Origin: Rana temporaria
Taxonomy: Eukaryota; Chordata; Amphibia; Anura; Ranidae
Assembly (NCBI RefSeq): GCF_905171775.1
Contig: NC_053497.1
Location: 39,221,781 to 39,285,780, forward strand
Length of the DNA: 64,000 bases
Reading direction: 5' to 3'
Both the position numbers and the translations under genes were made by a program. Positions 41,609 through 52,900 of the stretch are shown in pieces; position 1 is the first letter of the stretch, and the number at the start of each line of letters is the position of its first letter. The notes under the pieces were generated by a model that did not search any database, was not told the DNA's origin, and saw only the letters and a list, made by a program, of their open reading frames with translations.

Positions 41609-42590
41609 AGTGCCACGGGTTTCACAGGAAGCACACTTTGATCATTGAGGATTCCAAACAGCAGAGAACAGGATGAGCCTTGACAACAGACTCCAGAGTA
41701 GTAAGAGGCTGCTGGCCTCAACCTCATTATCTTTTTGAAAGGACAATGCCACCCTAACTTCGAACTTAGTTTGGCGACTTACCCCCCTTTACTGTGTGAT
41801 TGGAAATCTTGAGCGGTGGGCCCCAACATTTAGTACCACACTGGCCAGTGGGATGAGTTTTAGGAGACTCTAGTACCCTTCAGCCGAGCATAACTCCCCC
41901 CAGATTTAGAATTCAGGTACCCCCAGAGGGCATCGGGTCCAGAAATACTCAGCTCTTGTATTGTCATTTTTTATATTGTACAATATTGTTTCACTTTGTG
42001 ACTGTTTGTTTATTTCTGTTGTGTTGTTTTTTTGTTTTGTTTTTTGCCTCATTATGACGTTGGAGTTCATGCTTATATTACAATTTTAATGTTTATTTTT
42101 TTTTACTATTTTGGGACAGTTTTCCTTTGTTAATGAAAAAAAAAATCTATGAGATACCCAATACCATTTACCACCAAATGAAAGCCCAATTTGTCCTGAA
42201 AAAAAACAAGGTATAATCCACCTGGATGCACAACGTAGTTGTGATGATATGTACGGTTTTACTAACATGTCAAAGCTGCAAAATTGTGCTTAGACATTTA
42301 GATTTGTTTTATCCTTAGGCATGAAGGGGTTCAAATATGGAGCTTTAAACACAAAGTAAATGCAAGTTCCACCGAAAGAAGCAACACTATGAAGTTTTTC
42401 GGTTATAGATCCTTCACCTTTTCTATTTGATCCATTGCTTGATCTGTAAAGTCTCTGCAGGAATGCATGCACAGTATCTACTTTAGTTCTTGCAGATAAG
42501 AGATTCTGGGAATGTAATTTTTAAACTTGCTAATGAGGTTAACTCCTATGTGTACAGAACAAAGACACGTCACACCGGATGACTATATAA
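41609..42590. other. Intergenic DNA, no gene seen
   Basis: Nothing with a recognisable domain or repeat signature was found. There are T-rich stretches at 41960-42130. Confidence 0.35.
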
Positions 42591-42596
42591 CACACA

Positions 42597-43080
42597 GTAG
42601 ACACGTGCAAAAAATGTGTTTAGTTTAGCTTCAATTTGTTATTTACATAAATTTGCTTAATTAAATTTGTTTAATTCGTTTTCGGAAATTGTTTTGTTTA
42701 TTCAAATTGGAATCTATTCAAATTTGTCGAATTCCATTCAGATTTGAATCAAATTCCATTCGAATTGAATTCCATTCAAAATAAAATTGACTCTATTGAA
42801 AATTAGAATTTTGGAAGATTATAGGTTATATTCTTTCTATTCTATTATTTTTATTTTCTATTCTGTTCTTTTCTTTTCTATTATATTCTATTATTTTCTA
42901 TTCTATTCAAATTTATTATTTTCAAAATTAGAATTTTGGAAAACAGTTATATTCTGTCTATTCTATTCTAATCTTTTCTATTGTTTATTCTATTCTATTA
43001 TTTTCTATTATATTCCTTGCTATTATTTTCTTTTCTATTCTTTTATTTTCTATTCATAATTTTTATTTCAGAAGATGGTT
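42597..43080. mobile_element. hAT-like end followed by a degenerate TTCTA array
   Basis: It begins TAGACACGTGCAAAAAATGT, comparable to the inverted end TGCGCACATGTCTA at about 63013, then repeats AAATTTG/ATTCAAAT motifs. From 42780 it becomes a low-complexity (TTCTA)n-like tract to about 43060. The Phe/Tyr-rich frame in this tract is compositional. Confidence 0.45.
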
Positions 43081-43084
43081 ACCG

Positions 43085-43188
43085 TATATACTTGAGTATA
43101 AGCTGACCCGAATATAAGCCGAGGCACCTAATTTTACCACAAAAAAATTGGGAAAACTTGTTGACTTGAGTATAAGCCTAGGGTGTCC
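43085..43188. repeat. Short repeat with ATACTTGAGTATAAGC motifs
   Basis: ACCGTATATACTTGAGTATA and GACTTGAGTATAAGCCTAGG are the two ends of a dispersed noncoding repeat of about 100 bp. The family was not named. Confidence 0.45.
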
Positions 43189-43190
43189 AT

Positions 43191-44291
43191 TAGGGATGAG
43201 CTTCGTATTCAAATCGAAATCGCCAAAACGTTAACGCCAAATTCGAGTTACGTTTCACAGACCATAATTCACTGCGGCATTGCTGGCTGATGATTGGCCA
43301 AGCATGCACTATGACCCGCATGCTTGGCCAATCACAGCTTGCAAAAAACGGAGAGCCATAATTGGCCAAAGCCAGGGTGGCTTTGGCCAATTATGGCTCA
43401 GGGGGTTTAGTACATGCCCCACACTATAAAAGGCCGCCTGCAGATCGGCCTTGTGTAGTGTGTTGCGGTGGTTAATAGAGGACAGAGAGAGTGTCATTTT
43501 TTGCAGGTAGATAGAGCAGGGAGGCAGGTAGGCAGGCAGGCTAGTCAGTTAATGTTACAGTGTGTAGAGGATATATATGCATCCCAGGTGTTGTACATAT
43601 ATTTATACACTGTATAGTTTAGCTAGATCAGTTCTTCCTAATTTACTGGCAGGCAGGTGATTGTGGTAGCTGCAGTATTCTAACGTGGTGTATTGCCTGT
43701 GTCCTCTGTAGTTTGCACCTAAAGCTACTTGGTGAGTACTGGCCGTGTACTCTGTAGTTTGCACCTAAAGCTACTTGGTGTGTACTGGCAGTGTGCTCTG
43801 TAGTTTGCACCTAAAGCTACTTGGTGTGTACTGGCCGTGTGCTCTGTAGTTTGCACCTAAAGATTTAGGAGCAGTGATTTTAATGATGCTTAAATAAAAA
43901 ATAAAAATAAATGAAAAATTCCTTTAAATATTGTACCTTCTGGGTGTCTATAGTATGCCTGTGAAAACGTCTTTGAGAACCCGGGTCTTGCACGAGGGAA
44001 CTTGTATCAATGGAAAAAAAGTTTTAAAAACTGTTGTTTTTTCAGGAGTCCTGAAAAAAACGACCGTTTTTAAAACTTTTTTTCCATTGATACATGTTCC
44101 CTGGGGCAGGACCCAGGTCCCCAAACACTTTTTAGGACTATAACTTGCATATTAGCCTTTAAAATTAGCACTTTAGATTTCAAATGTTCGAGTCCCATAG
44201 ACTTTAATAGGGTTCTAAAGTTCACACAAACATTTGGTGTGTTCGCAAGTTCTGGTGCGAACCGAACAGGGGGGTGTTTGGCTCATCCCTA
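43191..44291. mobile_element. hAT-type non-autonomous element (TAGGGATGAGC termini)
   Basis: The left end is TAGGGATGAGCTTCGTATTC and the right end reads GGCTCATCCCTA, an 11-bp inverted terminus. Inside are four 47-bp units (about 43705-43865, TAGTTTGCACCTAAAGCTAC). A strong hairpin lies at about 43999-44101 (TGTATCAATGGAAAAAAAGT against ACTTTTTTTCCATTGATACA). The flanking 8-mers (GTGTCCAT / CCAGACAC) do not match, so the target duplication is not confirmed. Noncoding, 1.1 kb. Confidence 0.65.
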
Positions 44292-44572
44292 CCAGACACA
44301 CAAGTGTGAAACCAACATAAAAGTTTGATAGCTGACCATTCATTAAAATAAACTAAAAATGATATGCTGTATCCTTAGGGGTTGAGAAGCAGTGCTTTAT
44401 GTATTTGCAGATTCTACATCCAGCTCAAAAATGATTTGATTGCACAATGACAGACTTATAATCAGTGTAACATGTTACAATTAAATATATACTACCAAAG
44501 AAAATATATAATTAAGGTTGGCAGTTGCTAGTTGCAGTATAATAACATCTTGGATGTTTTATGATAGGTGCT

Positions 44573-44754
44573 TCATCGAGGGACAGCAAACATCTTATAT
44601 TCCCGAGATCTTGAAGAATTGCTGTTGGGCTCTGGGGTGATGTCTATGTCCTCCTTGTCCACTGTAGGCTTTAAAGTAAATCTTTGCAGTATAGTAGTGA
44701 AAAACAAGAAGAGCTCCATACGGGCCAGTCCTTCTCCTACACACATACGTTTTC
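44573..44754 (-). CDS. CYP2 gene 2, exon 9 (haem loop end, stop)
   Basis: 182 bp from a CCATCTAG acceptor to TGA at 44575-44573. It encodes KRMCVGEGLARMELFLFFTT through DKEDIDITPEPN to FAVPR. The cysteine motif is canonical (RMCVGE). Confidence 0.95.
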
Positions 44755-47700
44755 CTAGATGGAATAAAGAGATGAAGAATCAGCTGTACACAAGACTTTC
44801 CAGAAGTGTCATCTCTGATTGATGTAACCTGGCATGTGTGCTGCAGGCAATAGCTTTACAAAACCATGTGTCATAGTTTCTCTACATACTCTATTAAATA
44901 TTTCTGTCTCATTCCAACAATGCAAATCCTTAGGCCCCTTTCACATGAAAGGTCCGATCAAGTCCTCCTGTCAGTTTTTTACGCGGACCTGCAGTGGGCT
45001 GCAGCTGGGAGATGGGTGTAAGTATTCATCTGTGGGGGAGGGGGGGGGGGGCGTTTTATGGGAGGTAAGGATAAGAGCACTTTCGAAGTTTTCAAAGTAG
45101 GACTTTTTGTATAGTACAGTGTTATTTGTGTATTGGTTTTAATTGGTTGATCTCTAAATGATATAACCTGGATGGAGTGAAGCTGGCCATACCGTAAATG
45201 AATAAAAATTTGTCTGGTTCGGGAGGAACCATGTGGGGCCGCCCCCACTTAATTGAAGTCGATCTTTAGATAGACTTTTGTTGAACGAGAATGTTGGAAA
45301 ACTTTTGTCAATCAGCAGCTGCAGCCACCGATCAGCATTTTGTGACAGCAGAGAGTGCCACTGTCAGAGTACATGAACATACCGGTAATTCAGAATTTTT
45401 AGGTAGGTGTCGGACGCGCCGCCACATCTGTGTTGTTAAACAAGTCAGTCAGCAGGTTTCGGCCAATGATTTTTGTCCAGGAGCTGCTGATTGGCTTAGC
45501 GACTGACAGTACAGAGCCTTGTGTTTACTACCAACACAGGGCTCTGTATACAGAGCAGTGACATGGCTGTTTTTTGTTCCCTGCAAAACAGGGAGAAAAA
45601 ACAACCAAATTTTTAATTATTACAATTTTCAAAGCATACAAAAACACTTATACAGTTCTAAAGTGTTAACTACAAAGATAAGGCATAACAATATGTATAA
45701 ATGCAATAGATGTAAGGTAATATAAGGAAACATAATGATTAAACATCATGGTAAAGGTGGTACGAATGTGAATATGAAATCAAGAGGGAATTGAACAGGA
45801 GGTATTTTATACAGACCAATGTGATGTGCACATAAGTTATAGTGTTAGGCCCCATACACACGACCGAACATGTCTGCTGAAATTGCTGACAATTGTCCGG
45901 CGGATCGGACAGTTTCCAGCGGACAAATGTTTCTTAGCATGCTAAGAAACATGTCCGCTGGAAGCCTGTCCGTCGGACATGTTCGGTCGTCTGTACAGAC
46001 TCACCGGACATGTCCGACCGGCCGAGAGCCCTCGCATGCGTCAAAGTGATTCGACGCATGCGTGGAAGCATTGACCTTCCAGGGCTGCGCACGTCGCCGC
46101 ATCATCGTCGCGGCGACGGCGCGGTCACGTCACCGCATATCGTGTCCGCGCGGGTTTCTGTCTGATGGTGTGTACAAGCATCAGACAGAAATCCGGCAGC
46201 GGACGCAGCGGACATGTCCGCTGAAAACGGTCCGGCGGACCGTTTTCAGCGGACAGATCCGCTGGTGTGTACGAGGCCTTATGGGACTGGAGGTTGCTTC
46301 TCAGTATTATATTCAGAAACATCCCATTTCCCCCAAATGTTGTCAAATCTTGTCAGGGAGTCATCTATCACAGCAGTCAGGCGCTCCATTCTGCGTATAT
46401 TAGCTATGGTTGCATAAAAGTAGGAGGAGAAGTAGACAGCCATCATTGAGGTATGGCACATTTGGCCGCTAGTAAAATAAAATCCATCAATCTTCTAGTA
46501 GCTTTGGGTGTGAGGCCTAAAAGATGTGTGGGGTCAAGGGGATAGGTAAATCGAGGACCTAAGACTCCGTTCCCGAGGTTTGCCGAGGTCAGCCGAGCTG
46601 TCCTCGGGCCTTTCCAAGCATTTCCAAACAGCGCCGTTTGGCTCCGCCGCCCCCCACCTCAGGCTAAATTCCGTACTGCACACTGCTTTGGCCTGAATCC
46701 TGCTCGTTTAGCAAGACAACACTCGCAAACCGAGTTATGATTTTTATTCCGACAGCAAATGTCCGATGGAGCCTACACACGGTCGGATTTTCCGACAACA
46801 AGCTCACATGGAACATTTGTTGTTGGAACACGGCACACGGCATTATACATTTTGAAAGTGTACCATACCTTTAAATAAATCAGAAGGCTATAAATGGGAA
46901 CCAGAAACATAAAATAGGTGTGAATGATGGTGTTATTATTTACTGCACATATAAATAAAGAAATTCCAATGGATTCTGTTTAGTTATTACACGGTTATCT
47001 GATACCTGCAGAAAATGGCATGAAGGCGTCACTCTTCTTAAAAGCCCCATTCTCATCAAGAAAATGCCCGGGGTCAAAGTCATTTGGGTTCTTGAAAAAA
47101 TTAGGGTCTTTTAAAACAGATGTTATTGCGGGAGCCACCAAGGTGCCCTGGAAAAAAAAGAATCTAAAATGAAATTATTATCTTACAACTCTCTTTATGT
47201 GTTTGAGTTTAAAAAACTACATGCATTAATAAACCCAAAAGCCCAAATTGAATACTGTATATTGCAGCTTACCAATTCTTAACAATTTCTTTGTTTTTTT
47301 TATTTGTTTTCTATTTTAGGCTTTCTGTCTTTTATTTGCGGTAATCTGGCCTGTAAGGCCTTGTACTCACGACCGGATATGTGCGCTGAAAACTGTCTGC
47401 CGGACAGTTTCCGGCGTACAAGGCTGATTTTTGTTTGGTTCCGCTGGCTTGTACACACCAGCGGACCAAATTACCGTCGTACCGGAACGCGTGCACGTAA
47501 ACTACGTACGACGTCACTATAAAGGGGAAGACCAAACTTAATGGCGCCGCCCTCTGTTCCTCTTTTGCTAGTTACGGGTTTGCTCGTGTTAGTGAAGGTT
47601 TGGTTAGAGCTGATTCGCGCTTCTCGGTCTCCAGGCTTTGACAGCGTGTATTCACGGGTTCAGTGCGTGTGCTTGCGGTAACGTAGTTGTCATTCGGCTA

Positions 47701-49950
47701 TAGGCTAGCAGGTTGTTTCTGCTTTTGCAGTTGCATCCTGTGCGCTCGTATCTGTTTGTCACGCGTTCGTCACAGGTAGTGCTGGATTTGCGAGTGCTTT
47801 CTGTTTGAGTGTGTTCTTGACTGACCAGCCGGCCGGTTTGAAGCCATGATGGAGCAGCAGCGTCAATTTTCGCGAGTTGGTGCTGTTTATGGGATGGCTG
47901 CTGGATATGTTCATTATTCCAGTACTTTGGCCAGAAACAGGGGGCGGAGGCGTTTCTGGACCAAGAATTGGTTGCGCCAGCGTGACCAGTTCTCACATAT
48001 GCCTCTGCTTAGGGAAATCCAGGAGAATAATCCTAATGACTTTAGGAATTTTCTCCGCATGACGGACCCCGTATTCAACAGTCTGCTGGATCTTCTGTCC
48101 CCCTATATCACGAGGCAGGACACTGTGATGCGCCAAGCCATCACGGCCGAACAGAGGCTTATTGCCACGTTGCGGTACCTGGCGACTGGGAGGAGCCTGC
48201 AGGACCTCAAGTTCTCGACAGGCATCTCTCCGCAGGCGCTTGGGGTCATCATACCGGACACGTGTGCTGCCATCATCAAAGTTCTGCATGAGGAGTATAT
48301 TAAGGTAAGTTTCCTGGCTGTAATAATGTGGCCAACTAACTTTATTTTTAATTTCCCAGATATGCTGTGTGTTTAACTAACGTTCCCTTTTCTCCCTATG
48401 CATGTTGATATAAGCTTTACATGTTTTATTCTTGACCTACCTGCATATTTGTCCCTTACCCAATATTAACCTGTCCAGCATGCTATCCTAGGGACAAACC
48501 CACCTTGCCATTTTTTAAAACACGACTTTTTGGTTTTTGTGTCCCCCCCCCCCCCCTCCAAATTTTTTAAGTCCCCATCAGAGGGCTGTGGAGTCTCTTA
48601 ATTAAGTGGCCCTATATATATTTCATTTCCCAAATTCTCCATGCACATTTTTCAAATGCAATTTTAATACTGTGAAGTTTCACAAGGATGCTTGTAGGAT
48701 GTTTATGTGCCAAAGTACTAAATCTCTTTTTTTGTTTGTCCCCACAGCTACCCTCCACACCACAGGAATGGCAGTCTGTGGCTTCCCAATTTGCCCAGCG
48801 GTGGGATTTTCCAAACTGCGGTGGAGCAATAGATGGGAAACACGTCCGCATTGTGCCCCCACCCCACTCGGGGTCCTACTATTATAATTACAAGGGTTAT
48901 CATAGTATTGTGTTGATGGCGGTGGTGTCGGCACAGTATGAGTTTCTATATGTGGACGTGGGGAAGAACGGCCGGATGTCTGATGGGGGAGTGTTCGCAC
49001 GGACTGATTTCTATGATCGTCTCCAAGCTGGTGGTCTGGCATTGCCACCAGATGAAGAGAATGTGGAAGGACTTCCGTTTGTGTTTCGGGCTTGGTCCTC
49101 ACCTCATGCGGCCTTTTCCCCAGAGGACCCTCACCTCAGAGAGGAGTGTGTTTAATTTTCGGTTGGCCAGGGCTCGGAGGGTAGTCGAGAATGCCTTTGG
49201 GATACTCACCAACCGGTTCCGCCTGTTCAGGACATCGATACATCTGGCGGAATATAAATTGGACACCGTTGTATTTGCCTGCTGCATTTTGCACAACTTT
49301 TTACGCAGGCACTCCCAGACGTACCTACCCGACATCGGTTCTGAGGCAAGACTACCCTCAGATCCCCTTCCCGGGCTGGACACTGGTCGCGCTGGCTTGG
49401 CCCCCCAATCAGCTCGTGAGGTACGCGACAAATATGTTGAGTACTTCATGGGTCGGGGGGCCATTGCTATGCCAGATCATATTTCTTTCTAATTCGGCCC
49501 CCAAAGAAAGGAATATTCTCACAAATAATAAATAATTAGACCATTGGACTTTATACAGTTGTTTGTCATTAATGCTTTTTCTCTTTTTATCTGTCTTCCT
49601 GGTTCTCTAACTAACTTCTGCAATTTTAGTGCATAATTGATTTCTCCACTTTTAGTAAATAACCACATTTTGCACAGTATTCACTCATCTACAAACAGGG
49701 TATTGAGTCTAGAAATAAGAAGCAACTCCATTAGAAAATTTTGAGGTCAAGTGTTTTAATTTTTGCTTGTTCATGACCACAAAAATGATTTTATATTTTT
49801 TTCATTACTCTCTGCTTTTGTACTTAGGAGTCTACAATATTTTTTGGACTTTGTGTATTTTTTTTTCAGGTAATTAAACAAAAAATATTATCAAGATTAT
49901 ACATTTTTTAACAAGTTCACAGTTTTGTTTATCAAATATAGTTCGATTTA

Positions 49951-49999
<49 letters not shown>

Positions 50000-52900
50000 A
50001 TTTTTGGTGGGGTGTTTACCGCCTTTGTATTTTTTCTTCTCGGCATATTTTTTCGGCCCAAAAAAAATATATATTTTTTTTTTAATTTTTTTTTTTTCCA
50101 TTTTTTTGTGTGTTTTTAAATACGAATATTTGTTGGGGAGATTTAGGAGTCAAATCTCGACTTCACTAAATTCAGTGATTAGAGAGATTTATAATTCTAT
50201 ATATATATATATATTTAATTTTTTTGGGTGTTTATTCTTTATGGTCTAAACTTTATAGTATCCAAAAATGTACAACATGGACAAAAAAAAGAACTTAAAA
50301 CTTATAAAAATATAAAAATTCACAACAGCAGTCAGTCATGGTGTGCTTTCACACTGGAACACGCCAAAATTTGAAGATACACACATTCAGTGCAAACTCG
50401 CCAAATGTCATTGGTTCAACAGACAAATGGCCACATGTGCTATCTGACATCATGGGTGATCAATGTCTGTGTTTTGTGGGAGCAAACCCTTCCTCTCAAC
50501 TACTTGAGGATGGAGGAGGGGGTTGGACCCACAAAGCACAAACACTAGATATTCTGTGATGGCAGATAGCACATGTTGGCACACTGTGTGTGTATCTTCA
50601 AATTTTGGCGTATTCATTATTAAAACAGTAAAAATGTTTGTGGGGGCGGGGGATGGGCGGGGGGTGTTTCAGTCTTTGACACGGCCCATCATGTCAATAA
50701 TATTTTTAAAATTACATTCGATGACCATCATTCTTTGCCGCATATTGTCCATTTCCGTGCTGCATTCCAAAAGGACATTTGTTACATTCTGTTCCATGAC
50801 AACCATCCTTTCACGCATATTGTGCATTTCAGTGCTGCACTCCATTACCTGTTGAATAATTATAGCAGCACTTGCACGTGAAAATATTGACACACCATCC
50901 TCCTCCCCTAAAAAAGAAAAAAATGGGCATTCAAAAATTTTTTATTTGATGAGGCCTATCTACATATGTTTTTTTAAATCAAGCTAGGGTGACACTGACC
51001 TGATGGGCTTCTCCTTTCCACCTCTTCGACATCTTCTATCACTCCTCCTTCTTCCACCACCTCCCCATCATCTTCTATCACTCCTCCTTCTTCCACCACT
51101 TCCCCATCATCTTCGACTCCTCCTTCATCCATCAATCCACCTTCTTTTAATTCGCCAAATTGTTCTTCCGCCACTTGCCCTTCATCTGCTATAAATTCTA
51201 AGTCCAAAATTACTTCTTCCTCCTCTCTTCCTTCCTCCTTTCTTCCTTCCTCCTCTCCTTCCACATCCTCTTCTCCTTCAACATCCTCTTCTCCTTCCAC
51301 ATCCTCTTCTCCTTCCACATCCTCTTCTCCTTCCACATCCTCCTCCTCCTCCACATGTCGAGATTGAAGATTTTGGCCTTGTCTGGCCCTCTCTTCCTCC
51401 TCCAAATGCTGGCGACTTCTTTCCCCTTAAATAACAACAAAAAAAATGTATACTCATCAGCACACAGATATTGGAGAGCATAAATCGCACACATTGCTTA
51501 GAAGAGGCTTTCATTTATTTACTTTTATCTTTCACCAAACCTACATTTTTGAATTACTTCTATGGCAAGCTCTGATCCTGCCCCTTTTTAGCAAAGTGAC
51601 ACACATGGATGTCCCCCCTAAACTGTATTTCTGGGAGACCCTACCAAAACCCATTTTTGATTTGGGGAGACACATTGCAGATGTGGAAATGGAAATAAGA
51701 TCTCGCGCCAATAAAAATTAAATTAAATAAAGTGAAAAATTGTATAAATAAATAAAAATATAACCAAGCTGCGCTCTGTGAAATTACATGAATGCAATTT
51801 TAAACAGTGGAGTGAAATATAGAGGCGCTAGGTAGTAGTGTGAGAACACTAAGAAATATTATGCATAAATACCTAAATATAAATGAGTGAGTATGAAATA
51901 AGAATTATATAAATAAATAATAGTGACCACGTATAACAAAAATTAACCACAATAATTGTTAAAAACAATCAATAAGAAGATTTGCACAGTATAAAGTGAA
52001 AAATGTGATAAAAAATATATAGAAATAAAATAGAGTCCATATATGTATAAATGATGAATCTTCAATAATATAGACAGAAGATCTTCCACCTTCACCAAGA
52101 TATAGAAAGACCACCAAAAGTGCTCATGGATGGCACCTTACCGCAAATAATGGACCACTTTAACTAAAAAGAGGTCAATTAGGCAGATTGGAGAAAATTT
52201 CCCAGGCTTAGATCCCTCAGTCTCACAGTCTTGATAGCGCAACACTCCACGCCACATGAGGTATTGAAACAAGAGAAGGAAAAATCGCCATAGAATAATA
52301 TTGTTTTTATTGTATAAAACAGAAGAGCAAACGCCAAATGGCCTCTTACTTGATGGGGTGCCTAGCCCCGGCACTGAGGTTGAAGGCGTGAGTATTATGG
52401 GGAGATGAGATGGAGTCCTGTCACCGGCATAAACATGCAGAGCCGCAATCGCGTGGTTGGCGTGCGTTCCACCCTCCAAGATTGGAGAACCAGCAGGACC
52501 AGGAAGTGGGTGGGTCGAGCGTGACCTGTAAGCCTCGACGTACGTTTCGTGATGATGTCACGTCGTCAGGAAGCATGCTTCCTTTCTATATCTTGGTGAA
52601 GGTGGAAGATCTTCTGTCTATATTATTGAAGATTCATCATTTATACATATATGGACTCTATTTTATTTCTATATATTTTTTATCACATTTTTCACTTTAT
52701 ACTGTGCAAATCTTCTTATTGATTGTTTTTAACAATTATTGTGGTTAATTTTTGTTATACGTGGTCACTATTATTTATTTATATAATTCTTATTTCATAC
52801 TCACTCATTTATATTTAGGTATTTATGCATAATATTTCTTAGTGTTCTCACACTACTACCTAGCGCCTCATCCAGTAAGAGGCCATTTGGCGTTTGCTCT

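Noticed and set aside
42787..43059. Phe/Tyr/Ser-rich 90-codon open frame
   Set aside because: Low-complexity TTCTA tract.
46062..46461. Overlapping open frames on both strands
   Set aside because: Lie in the palindromic Harbinger MITE and its flank; the CGGACATGTCCG palindromes keep both strands open.
50974..51405. Acidic 143-codon open frame considered as a stand-alone gene
   Set aside because: It is exon 2 of the Myb-like gene: acceptor and donor phases join it to 53985-53643 and 50907-50669.
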